The position numbers and the translations under genes were made by a program. The notes beneath the pieces were generated by a model, which saw only the letters and a list, made by a program, of their open reading frames with translations, was not told the origin of the DNA and made no database searches. A DNA stretch of 38,202 bases from positions 1 to 38,202 of IMG/VR virus record IMGVR_UViG_3300042934_000723, one strand, 5' to 3'. This document shows, one piece after another, positions 13,027-18,491 of the stretch; position 1 is the stretch's first letter, and each line of letters starts with the position of its first letter. Origin of the DNA: a virus.

Positions 13027-13454
13027 CGGGCACCGCCCGGCGCCTTAACCAGGGTGATGGCGGGCACGGGCGCGGGGGCGCCGCCGTCCAGCAGCTGCGC
13101 GGCGTCGTCCGGGGTGAGCAGGGCGCGGGCGATGAGGGGGATGCCCTCGACCGAGCCGCGGCACTCGACCCACACGGCGGCGGCGTGCTCGGCCTGGTCG
13201 CGGATGACCTCGACGTCGGCGATGCGGGCGACCTCGAGGACGCCGCGTCCCGCGTCGAGGCCGGTACCGAAGTGCAGACGGAGGCCGTACGCGCCGCGGT
13301 CGCCGCGGGCCTCGACGTCGTGGGGCAGGACGGTCAGCCGGTCCACGATGCGCCCGGCGAGCGCGGCCGCCCGCTTGTAGGCGGAGCGTTGCGCGGTGTG
13401 CGTCCTGATGGACGTGGGTGCGGTGGCCGGGGCGGGCTGGGTAGCCTGGGACAC
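13023..13454 (-). CDS. Hypothetical early protein
   Basis: 143 aa from GTG at 13454; a weak AGG site lies upstream. A Thr/Ala/Pro-rich start is followed by a helix (RSAYKRAAALAGRIVDRLTV). Alternating strands come next (YGLRLHFGTGLDAGRGVLEV, EVIRDQAEHAAAVWVECRGS, and a final VPAITLVKAPGG). It is the first gene after the 94-base gap behind the excisionase-like gene, where an imperfect GC-rich hairpin (about 13498-13533) could act as an attenuator. No family recognised. Confidence 0.6.
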   Translation of the reverse strand: MSQATQPAPATAPTSIRTHTAQRSAYKRAAALAGRIVDRLTVLPHDVEARGDRGAYGLRLHFGTGLDAGRGVLEVARIADVEVIRDQAEHAAAVWVECRGSVEGIPLIARALLTPDDAAQLLDGGAPAPVPAITLVKAPGGAR

Positions 13455-13547
13455 GTGAGCCTCATTTCGCAGTGGTGAGGTGAACCGTCTTGATCAGGGG
13501 CCGTACGGACCGGGCATGGTCCGCGCGGCCCTTCGGCGTGTGGGGGG

Positions 13548-13793
13548 TCAGGAGGCGGCAGCGAGCTGGTCTTGCTCGGCCATCCAGGCCTTGACCTCAG
13601 TGAGGTCGAAGCGGCGGATCTCCTTCTTCTGGGCCTCGCTGGTCGACTTGAGGCGCTCGACCGGCATGCCCTGCTCGATCCACTGGAGGACGGTCCAGTC
13701 GGAGACGCCGTAGTACGTCTCCAGCTCCTTCTGGCTGAGCAGCGGGAGGAGGCCGGCCGGGAGGGGGACGCGACGATCAGCCTTCTTCGGCAT
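13548..13793 (-). CDS. Excisionase-like HTH protein
   Basis: 81 aa from ATG at 13793; the start lies within the end of the XRE gene (17-base overlap). The middle has a MerR/Xis-type HTH: LSQKELETYYGVSDWTVLQW, then IEQGMPVERL, then a wing with basic residues and FDLTEVKAWMAEQ. This is the pattern of recombination directionality factors that partner tyrosine integrases, and of small phage regulators. As the second gene of the lytic promoter, next to the immunity switch, it is the best candidate for excisionase in this window. A regulatory role only is the alternative. Confidence 0.65.
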   Translation of the reverse strand: MPKKADRRVPLPAGLLPLLSQKELETYYGVSDWTVLQWIEQGMPVERLKSTSEAQKKEIRRFDLTEVKAWMAEQDQLAAAS

Positions 13794-14091
13794 CGCGGGT
13801 TGACCTTTCGAGAATCGAAGTCGAAGCTACGGGCATGTCAAAGAGGTCCTGGAGGGGTGCGTTCGTCCTCCGGTGCAGCGCTACGGCAACGACCCAGGCG
13901 GTTTCCATCTCGCATCGCTCGCGTGCGGTCTTGCCCCGCCCAGTGATGCGGCCGATCGTTGAGGCGCTGACGCCCTTGCCGGTGGGGTCCACTTCCTTGG
14001 TGGCCTCGGCGAGTTCAGGGCCGGTGAGGCCGGCGCGGACCATCGCGTCTCTGAGGGGCGCGCCGTTGCGCTTGCGGTGCAGCTTGGTCAT
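13777..14091 (-). CDS. Cro-like XRE-family regulator
   Basis: 104 aa from ATG at 14091. A longer in-frame TTG at 14175 is rejected because those bases are the -35 TTGACA of the gene's own promoter. The N-terminal half is an XRE-type HTH: LRDAMVRAGLTGPELAEATK, then a long loop, then GVSASTIGRITGRGKTARER. Next comes a helix (ETAWVVAVALHRRTNAPLQDLF), as in Cro/CI-like proteins. It is transcribed leftward, divergent from the CI-like gene at 14358, and heads the early operon, so it is the counterpart in the lysis-lysogeny switch. Confidence 0.75.
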   Translation of the reverse strand: MTKLHRKRNGAPLRDAMVRAGLTGPELAEATKEVDPTGKGVSASTIGRITGRGKTARERCEMETAWVVAVALHRRTNAPLQDLFDMPVASTSILERSTRDAEEG

Positions 14092-14139
14092 CCATGAACC
14101 CCGGGCCGTGGTGGCTGGATTGCGCCTCGGCTGAGGCGT

Positions 14140-14175
14140 TTCGATATTTCTACTTTCGAAATCGAAGTCTGTCAA
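14140..14175 (-). promoter_or_regulatory. Early leftward promoter with operator repeats
   Basis: Minus-strand -35 TTGACA (plus 14170-14175), 17-base spacer, -10 TAGAAA (plus 14147-14152). The spacer contains tttcgaaa, an eight-base palindrome (14154-14161), and ttcgat/atcgaa arms at 14140-14145 and 14161-14166. The same atcgaa core recurs at 14221 and near 13813. This is the best -35/-10 match in the window and should drive the XRE, excisionase-like and following early genes. Confidence 0.7.
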
Positions 14176-14307
14176 CAGTCGCGCCGAGCCATGCCGAGTC
14201 CAGCCGGGTTACGTGCGTTAATCGAAAGCGTGTTCTATGGTGGCGGCATATGCCCTGCACAACGGCGCGTAACGGGGAGGTCGCGCGCCGCCAAGTTCGA
14301 GCCAGTG

Positions 14308-14336
14308 CTTCTACTTTTACTTGCGAAAAGTAGAAG
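14308..14336. promoter_or_regulatory. Perfect 11-bp inverted repeat, repressor operator candidate
   Basis: cttctactttt (14308-14318) and aaaagtagaag (14326-14336) are exact inverted repeats around acttgcg. The repeat lies just upstream of the CI-like gene, and the spacer carries its probable -35 (TTGCGA, 14321-14326). Part of the arm (tctact / agtaga) also appears in the leftward promoter (ttctact at 14149-14155), so the same protein may bind both. Confidence 0.65.
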
Positions 14337-14350
14337 ACGACGGGCACTCT
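14321..14350 (+). promoter_or_regulatory. Candidate promoter of the CI-like gene, leaderless mRNA
   Basis: TTGCGA at 14321-14326, 18-base spacer, CACTCT at 14345-14350, then seven bases to the GTG at 14358. No ribosome-binding site precedes the GTG, so transcription starting at the GTG itself is likely, as for several phage repressors. The -10 is weak, and another -10-like TAGAAG at 14331 is possible. Confidence 0.45.
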
Positions 14351-14357
14351 TGCCTGC

Positions 14358-14729
14358 GTGGAGACTCCCGAGCCCGACGCCCCCACCGGCGAGACCTTCG
14401 CGCAGGCACTCGCTGCGCTCAAGGACGACTACCGCATCAGCGAGAACAAGATCGCTGAGCGCATCGGCGTCCACGTCTCCACCGTGAACAACTGGGCCCA
14501 CGGCAAGGCCAACCCGCGGCCGGCCGCCATCCGCTCTCTGGCGCAGGCCTTCCCCCGCTTCACTGAGGCGCGCCTATTCGCAGCTGTCGGAAAGAGGGCG
14601 CCCGCCCCGCTTCCGCCTGACCGTCGTGACGCTGTGCTCCAGGTCTTCGACCGCCTCACCGAGGAGCAGCAGAACATGCTCCTTATCCAGGCCAGCGCAG
14701 TGGCCGACAGCAACGACCAGTCAGGCTGA
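14358..14729 (+). CDS. CI-like XRE-family repressor
   Basis: 123 aa from GTG at 14358, with no ribosome-binding site (probably leaderless). Residues 14-58 are a classic HTH_3 domain: FAQALAALKDDYRISENKIA, ERIGVHVSTVNNWAHGKANP and RPAAIRSLAQAF. The C-terminal 45 residues (DAVLQVFDRLTEEQQNMLLI) are a helix pair that may dimerise. There is no LexA-type Ser/Lys peptidase domain, so induction would not go through RecA cleavage of this protein. It points rightward into the integrase region, opposite to the early operon, and probably silences the leftward promoter by binding the repeats at 14140-14336. Confidence 0.75.
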   Translation: METPEPDAPTGETFAQALAALKDDYRISENKIAERIGVHVSTVNNWAHGKANPRPAAIRSLAQAFPRFTEARLFAAVGKRAPAPLPPDRRDAVLQVFDRLTEEQQNMLLIQASAVADSNDQSG

Positions 14730-14930
14730 CGCCGCATCAACAAGAGGCGTACAACCCTCCCGTCTCCCTAGCGGTCTCAGCTACTTGGGCTTGGTCACGC
14801 TCCGTCAGGCTCCGTTGCAAAATCCATACCGGACGGTCGCAGATTCCACTTTCAACGGGTACCGTCGAGCGCACGGCCGATGCTCCCCCATTGGTCCACC
14901 TCAGCCACACGTGCAACCCGGGGGAGCCCT

Positions 14931-15182
14931 ATGTGCATCCGCGTCCAGTACGTACCTCGCCACCTGCTCGAGGACCCGTACGACGCCTCACACCAGGTCG
15001 TCACTCTGCCTGACACCCTGCGAGAGCAGTACGCCCTGCGAGCCCTCCGGACCGTACTTGGCGAACTCGGCATCCCCCAGGCGCGCTTCGGTGCACGCTG
15101 CTGGTGCGGAGAGCAGATAGGCCTGCTCCCGCTCATCCCTCAGCAGCGAAGGAGTAACGAGGTGAGCAACCTTGGCGCGTAG
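14931..15182 (+). CDS. Small protein coupled to integrase
   Basis: 83 aa from ATG at 14931 with GGGGGAG seven bases upstream. Its stop lies 11 bases inside the integrase gene, so the two are co-translated. The protein has a basic, helical middle (DTLREQYALRALRTVLGELG) and a CWCGE motif. No family recognised. Short genes in this position, upstream of tyrosine integrases, are seen in actinobacterial elements; some may help integration or excision. The 200-base gap in front (14730-14930) has no gene I can support. It holds possible promoter pieces (ttgcaa near 14815) but no convincing pair. Confidence 0.65.
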   Translation: MCIRVQYVPRHLLEDPYDASHQVVTLPDTLREQYALRALRTVLGELGIPQARFGARCWCGEQIGLLPLIPQQRRSNEVSNLGA

Positions 15183-16479
15183 GGCTACCAACAACCCACG
15201 ACAGCTCAAGTCCAAGTCATGCGGGTGCGAGCTGTGCATGGACGCCTTCCCGCCGGAACAGCACGGTGAGCGCCGGCGCCGCCGTGACTGCATCGGATCC
15301 TGGCAGGCCCGCTACCGGGACGCTGACGGGCAGCAGAAGGCCAAGAACTACCCGAAGAAGAAGGACGCTGACGCCTTCCTGGACAGGACCCGGGAGGCGG
15401 TCCGCTCCGGTACCTACCTTGACCCCAAGCGCGGCGAGGTCACCCTCTCCGCATGGTGGGCGGAATGGTGGCCGGGCCACGAGCCCGAGCGGCCGACCAC
15501 CCGCAACCGCAAGCTGTCCTCCTGGACTTGCCACATCGAGCCCAAGTGGGGGAAGCGCAAGCTGGTCTCCATCCGTCACACCGAGGTCCAGGCCTGGATG
15601 CGCACGGAGGTGAAGGGCCACGCCACGCAGATCAAGGTCCGCGAGCTGTTCCGCGCGCTGATGCGGGACGCGGTGGTGGACGAACGGATCCCGAAGAACC
15701 CGTTGGACGCCGTCACCATCACCGCCGCGGCCCCGACGAAGCACCCCGACGAACTGCGGCCCCCCACGGAGGAGCAGTACGCCGCGATCCGCGAGGCCAT
15801 CCCCCTCTGGTACCAGCCTCTCGTCGACTTCGCGCACGAGACCGGGATGCGCTGGGGCGAGATCGTCGGCCTGCGCGCCTGCTACCTCGACCTCGAGGAG
15901 TGCGCCGCCGAGGTGCGGCACATCCTGGTGGACGACCGCGGGACCATCGTCCGCCAGCGGATGCCGAAGACCCTGGCCGGCTACCGCACCGTGCCTCTCA
16001 CGGCCGCCGGGGTGGAGGCAGCGAAGCTGGCTCTGGAGCGGCTGCCCGCCTCGAGCACAGTGACTGACGTCCAAGCCGGCCTGTGCCCCGAGGAACTGGT
16101 GTTCCGTGGGCCGATGGCGGGCGAGGCCCGGCTCATGAAGGGCGAGCGGACCACGCTTGACGGCGTGCTGCGCGGCAACAACTTCCGCCGGCGGATCTGG
16201 ATTCCCGCGATCAAGGAAGTGGGATTGGCACGGCTCATCAAGGACCCGGACACGGGGCGCGAGGAGTACTGGCCTCGCTTCCACGACTACCGGCACGCAT
16301 TGGCGAGCCGCCTGCACGCCCGCGGGGTGAGCGAGAAAGACGTCCAGCTCGTGCTTGGACAGGAGCGGGGCGGCCGGGTCACCTGGCTATACACGCACGG
16401 CACCGAGGGTGCGGCCGACCGGGTGCGCCAGGCGCTCGAGGGCGGCGGCGACGCTCGCCACCTGCGAGCCGTCTCGTGA
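15172..16479 (+). CDS. int: Tyrosine site-specific integrase
   Basis: 435 aa from TTG at 15172, chosen for GAGGTGAG just upstream and overlap with the preceding gene. Residues 1-60 are an Arg/Lys/Cys-rich arm-binding part (CGCELC Cys cluster near 18-22; WQARYRDADGQQ). Residues 88-180 form the SAM-like core-binding domain (LSAWWAEWWPGH, VQAWMRTEV). The catalytic domain shows R227 (TGMRWGEIVGLR), K266 (MPKTLAGYRTVPL), H371-x-x-R374 (HDYRHALAS) and the nucleophile Y407 (YTHG). The usual LGH motif reads LGQ, so Gln397 replaces the second His. It catalyses recombination between attP, 160 bases downstream, and a host tRNA-Ala gene. Confidence 0.95.
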   Translation: MARRATNNPRQLKSKSCGCELCMDAFPPEQHGERRRRRDCIGSWQARYRDADGQQKAKNYPKKKDADAFLDRTREAVRSGTYLDPKRGEVTLSAWWAEWWPGHEPERPTTRNRKLSSWTCHIEPKWGKRKLVSIRHTEVQAWMRTEVKGHATQIKVRELFRALMRDAVVDERIPKNPLDAVTITAAAPTKHPDELRPPTEEQYAAIREAIPLWYQPLVDFAHETGMRWGEIVGLRACYLDLEECAAEVRHILVDDRGTIVRQRMPKTLAGYRTVPLTAAGVEAAKLALERLPASSTVTDVQAGLCPEELVFRGPMAGEARLMKGERTTLDGVLRGNNFRRRIWIPAIKEVGLARLIKDPDTGREEYWPRFHDYRHALASRLHARGVSEKDVQLVLGQERGGRVTWLYTHGTEGAADRVRQALEGGGDARHLRAVS

Positions 16480-16521
16480 CCGCAGACAGGGCGGGAGTCC
16501 ACAACGATTCCACAAAACCCC

Positions 16522-16602
16522 CTCGGAGCCACTCGGCACGACTCGGCGTGACCGGGGTTCTCGGTGACGCGAGCCGTTGACCTGCGCTCGGAGCCACTCG
16601 GC
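16522..16602 (+). repeat. Paired 16-bp direct repeats, candidate integrase arm sites
   Basis: ctcggagccactcggc occurs at 16522-16537 and 16587-16602. After each, a further ctcggcg follows within a few bases (16542 and 16607). The spacing of 65 bases and the location between integrase and the core fit arm-type binding sites. Confidence 0.55.
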
Positions 16603-16638
16603 GAGGCTCGGCGAAAGCCGGATCTAGGTGCATGTGAT

Positions 16639-16680
16639 TTTGCATGGCAGATGTCAGGGGTTCGACTCCCCTAGGCTCCA
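16639..16680 (+). other. attP: attP core: 3' half of tRNA-Ala(TGC)
   Basis: The sequence follows a tRNA from the anticodon loop to the discriminator: loop tttgcat with anticodon TGC (16641-16643), 3' anticodon strand ggcag, variable atgtc, T stem agggg/cccct with loop ttcgact, acceptor strand aggctcc and discriminator A (16680). The 5' half is absent: no ggagcct/D-arm and no ctgcc partner strand upstream. This is the usual form of a phage attachment site that restores the host tRNA upon integration. No CCA is encoded. Confidence 0.85.
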
Positions 16681-16693
16681 CAGCAGGTCAACC

Positions 16694-16719
16694 GCCCTCC
16701 GAGGTCATCCTCGGAGGGC
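16694..16719 (+). terminator. 11-bp hairpin terminator after attP
   Basis: gccctccgagg (16694-16704) and cctcggagggc (16709-16719) pair exactly around tcat. It follows the integrase and the tRNA fragment and probably ends integrase transcription; after integration it may serve the restored tRNA gene. Confidence 0.7.
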
Positions 16720-16731
16720 GCTTCCATGATC

Positions 16732-16753
16732 AGAGTCCGCATAGAGTCCACAT
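16732..16753 (+). repeat. Tandem 11-bp near-identical repeats
   Basis: agagtccgcat at 16732-16742 is followed at once by agagtccacat at 16743-16753, one difference in eleven. The place, just to the right of the attP core, suggests the second arm-site set of the integrase or an excisionase site. Confidence 0.45.
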
Positions 16754-16795
16754 CCCCAGGCGCAGCCCGCCTTTGGACTCACCCGTCCGGGGGAC

Positions 16796-16823
16796 TGGAC
16801 TACCTGCACAGGGAACGTAGAGT
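16796..16823 (+). promoter_or_regulatory. Candidate rightward promoter
   Basis: TGGACT (16796-16801), 16-base spacer, TAGAGT (16818-16823). It is followed 10-20 bases later by GAGGAGG and a short reading frame, and then by a terminator at 16927-16955. Confidence 0.45.
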
Positions 16824-16846
16824 GTCGCGGACGAGGAGGGCAGGTT

Positions 16847-16900
16847 GTGTCTCCCCACGCACGCCTGAGACGCGCTCCTCGTGATCCTGTGCGGAGTTGA
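16847..16900 (+). CDS. Possible 17-aa basic peptide
   Basis: GTG at 16847, seven bases after a strong GAGGAGG; stop TGA at 16898-16900. The peptide is Arg/Pro-rich (SPHARLRRAPRDPVRS). With its own promoter-like sequence before it and a hairpin after it, this looks like a mini transcription unit. It could equally be a leader of a small RNA. Coding is suggested only by the ribosome-binding site. Confidence 0.3.
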   Translation: MSPHARLRRAPRDPVRS

Positions 16901-16926
16901 CGGGGAAGGTCAGCCCCACAGGCGAG

Positions 16927-16955
16927 GGCCCCCACCGGTTATGTCGGTGGGGGCC
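16927..16955 (+). terminator. 11-bp hairpin terminator
   Basis: ggcccccaccg (16927-16937) and cggtgggggcc (16945-16955) pair exactly with a seven-base loop, followed by ttctgg. It ends the short unit that begins near 16830. Confidence 0.7.
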
Positions 16956-16974
16956 TTCTGGCGTACAAGGTAGA

Positions 16975-17004
16975 CCGCCCCGGAGGCAGACGCCTCCGGG
17001 GCGG
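16975..17004. terminator. 13-bp hairpin, possible bidirectional terminator
   Basis: ccgccccggaggc (16975-16987) and gcctccggggcgg (16992-17004) pair exactly around agac. It could end leftward transcription from the TTGTCT/TTTAAT promoter-like pair at 17143-17171. From here to 17199 I see no supported gene. The segment 17139-17200 is clearly richer in A+T than its surroundings and is probably regulatory. Confidence 0.6.
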
Positions 17005-17142
17005 GACGCCTTGACCGAGTCTTAGCGTCTAACGGCCGGAACGGTGGAGACGCGTACACCGTCCGGCCGCTTCGGGTACCGCACAGCGGCCCGACGGCGT
17101 GGGCGCTGAGGCGGTGGTAAGCGGATTCCCCCGCCCGAGATC

Positions 17143-17171
17143 ATTAAATTTGCCTGGCCATGCAAAGACAA
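17143..17171 (-). promoter_or_regulatory. Candidate leftward promoter and XRE operator
   Basis: Reading leftward, TTGTCT, a 17-base spacer and TTTAAT (plus 17143-17148) make a good sigma-70-type match. A dyad tttgc/gcaaa (17149-17153, 17162-17166) with central tggcca lies in the spacer, in front of the rightward XRE gene. A further 12-bp palindrome, gagcacgtgctc (17194-17205), overlaps the XRE start. Confidence 0.4.
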
Positions 17172-17199
17172 GGGGTCATGATCACGCAAGCGTGAGCAC

Positions 17200-17430
17200 G
17201 TGCTCGATCCCATGCCCGACTGGGTTTTATCCCGCCGCCGGCAGATCGGGGAGCGCATCCGTAGCGCGCGCCGCACGGCGGGTCTGTCTCAGCTGGAGCT
17301 GGCCATCCGCGTCGGCCGCGACCATCGCACCGTCCACCGGTGGGAGTACGCGACCGCCGACCCGTCACTGTCCGACCTGCTGCTGCTTGCAGCCGCGCTC
17401 GGCGTACCGCTGCCCGAGCTGGTGAAGTGA
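17200..17430 (+). CDS. Small XRE-family HTH protein
   Basis: 76 aa from GTG at 17200 (an ATG at 17212 is possible; neither has a clear ribosome-binding site). Almost the whole protein is one HTH_3 domain: IGERIRSARRTAGLSQLELA, IRVGRDHRTVHRWEYATADP and SLSDLLLLAAALGVPLPELV. It is distinct from the two XRE proteins of the immunity region. It is located between attP and the late genes, with palindromes over its start, so it is likely autoregulated and expressed in the prophage. It may control lysogeny functions or host genes. Confidence 0.75.
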   Translation: MLDPMPDWVLSRRRQIGERIRSARRTAGLSQLELAIRVGRDHRTVHRWEYATADPSLSDLLLLAAALGVPLPELVK

Positions 17431-17473
17431 GCGGCCGCCCCCGACGGGGGTGGCGGGGACGGCCGCCGTCTGG

Positions 17474-17509
17474 CCCGCTACCGGCGCCGTCGGAACTTCC
17501 GGTAGCGGG
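17474..17509. terminator. Bidirectional hairpin terminator
   Basis: cccgctaccgg (17474-17484) and ccggtagcggg (17499-17509) are exact inverted repeats. They lie between the convergent XRE gene (stop 17430) and the leftward 70-aa gene (stop 17513). Confidence 0.75.
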
Positions 17510-17512
17510 GGC

Positions 17513-17725
17513 TCATTCAGACCACTCCACGCCCTTGACGGACGTGGGCTTGGCCCGGCCGGTGTAGTAGTCGACGTGCTCGGAGTCGGTGTGCGGCTGC
17601 CGAGTGCAACGGCCGAGGCCCTTGGGGTGCTCCAGCCAGCAGTAGCCGGCCGCGCGGCCACCGGACTGCTGAGCACGCAGCGCGCGCGCCAGCAGGCTCA
17701 TGTCCTTGTCGGTGGTCCGGGTCAT
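17513..17725 (-). CDS. Small Cys-containing hypothetical protein
   Basis: 70 aa from ATG at 17725, overlapping the upstream stop (ATGA). The start is a helix (DKDMSLLARALRAQQSGG), followed by YCWLEHP, GRCTRQPH and H in DSEHVDYYTG, a Cys/His set compatible with one metal site. It is translated with the Cys-rich protein before it. The pair recurs, in my memory, in Streptomyces chromosomes beside small regulators, but I know of no function. Confidence 0.6.
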   Translation of the reverse strand: MTRTTDKDMSLLARALRAQQSGGRAAGYCWLEHPKGLGRCTRQPHTDSEHVDYYTGRAKPTSVKGVEWSE

Positions 17726-18063
17726 CGCCACTCCTGCCGGACGAGGCGGAACAGGGCGCGGTGGACGTCGCAGGCGGCGGCGTCGTCGGCGCACTGCGTG
17801 CAGGTCGCGGCGTGCACGAACAGGGCATCATGTGCCCGGCTGGCCGCGCAGGTCCGGCAGGACCGGGGGAACCACCGCTCGTCTCCGTCGCGCTGCTCGT
17901 CCATGCTCAGGGACGACTCGCCCGTCAGCGGGGCTCGGCACCAGACACAGCACGCGCCGCGCTGCTGAGCGTCGGGCAGATCCTCGCGCTGCGGCAGAGC
18001 CAGCACAGCGAGTACTTCCTGGGGGATCGCGTCTACGGACGTATGGGCGGTACCGTGCGCCAT
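17722..18063 (-). CDS. Cys-rich zinc-finger-like protein
   Basis: 113 aa from ATG at 18063 with TGGAG upstream. After a helix (DAIPQEVLAVLALP) come CCVWC (residues 38-42), CRTC and, near the end, CTQC plus CDVH, about eight Cys/His ligands forming two zinc sites. SMDEQRDGDERW between them is charged. It is divergent from the GntR gene, whose operator lies 135 bases away, and is therefore a possible target. Proteins with CVWC-type pairs beside GntR regulators are common in Streptomyces accessory regions. Confidence 0.65.
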   Translation of the reverse strand: MAHGTAHTSVDAIPQEVLAVLALPQREDLPDAQQRGACCVWCRAPLTGESSLSMDEQRDGDERWFPRSCRTCAASRAHDALFVHAATCTQCADDAAACDVHRALFRLVRQEWR

Positions 18064-18197
18064 GTCGACTCCAGTCAGTCGGCCACGCCCCGGGCCGTGT
18101 CAGCGGCCGCGGGGGCTTTCCATGTGGTGACCGTACGCCGCTTGTCAGGTGTTGTCATGTGACGTCAGCCGACGAGAGGCATCGACGTAGCACACCT

Positions 18198-18216
18198 ACG
18201 GTCGATATATGACCGT
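18198..18216 (+). promoter_or_regulatory. GntR operator overlapping a leaderless start
   Basis: ACGGTC (18198-18203), seven-base spacer, GACCGT (18211-18216), with atatat in the centre. The repeat covers the -10 TACGGT (18197-18202) and the ATG (18209), so its binding would stop transcription of the GntR gene. Upstream, gtca-tg-tgac (about 18154-18163) and the palindrome tgacgtca may be further sites. No good -35 is seen. Confidence 0.55.
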
Positions 18217-18451
18217 GGACCTCGACGGACCCGAGCCGCTGTACGAACAGATCGCCACGATCCTCGCTGCCCGCATCACCGACGGCACGTACCTGCCGCG
18301 CCGCCGGATCCCCTCGGAGGCGGACATCGTCGCTGAGTTCTCGGTGTCGAGGCCGACCGCACGGGCGGCCGTGCAGCTGCTCATCGAGCGCGGCCTGGTC
18401 CACACAGTGCGCGGCAAGGGCTCGTTCGTGGTGGACTCCCCCCGGACATGA
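18209..18451 (+). CDS. GntR-family regulator, DNA-binding domain only
   Basis: 80 aa from ATG at 18209; no ribosome-binding site, probably leaderless. The whole protein is the GntR winged helix: LYEQIATILAARITDGTYLP, RRRIPSEADIVAEFSVSRPT, ARAAVQLLIERGLVHTVRGK and GSFVV. The effector-binding domain of full GntR proteins (about 230 aa) is missing. Such short forms occur in Streptomyces elements (compare KorSA-type regulators, which are longer). It probably controls itself and perhaps the divergent Cys-rich pair. Confidence 0.85.
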   Translation: MTVDLDGPEPLYEQIATILAARITDGTYLPRRRIPSEADIVAEFSVSRPTARAAVQLLIERGLVHTVRGKGSFVVDSPRT

Positions 18452-18457
18452 CGAAGC

Positions 18458-18487
18458 GGCCCCGCCCTCCCGAAGGAGAACGGGGCC
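18458..18487. terminator. Hairpin between convergent genes
   Basis: ggccccg (18458-18464) and cggggcc (18481-18487) pair around a 16-base loop. It lies between the GntR stop (18451) and the end of the late operon (18492), and so probably ends late transcription. Confidence 0.65.
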
Positions 18488-18491
18488 AACA

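Noticed and set aside
14092-14175. Longer form of the Cro-like gene starting with TTG at 14175
   Set aside because: The TTG is part of the -35 TTGACA of the gene's own promoter and would lie upstream of the transcription start; ATG at 14091 is preferred.
16591-16680. A complete tRNA gene ending at 16680
   Set aside because: The bases before the anticodon loop do not form a D arm or the 5' acceptor and anticodon strands; only the 3' half is present, as in an attP.
16705-16935. Leftward 76-codon frame near attP
   Set aside because: It runs through two hairpins, has no ribosome-binding site and an off-frame composition.
17022-17144. Possible 40-aa basic protein on the minus strand from ATG at 17144
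   Set aside because: The ATG lies within the -10 region of the only nearby promoter and no ribosome-binding site is seen.
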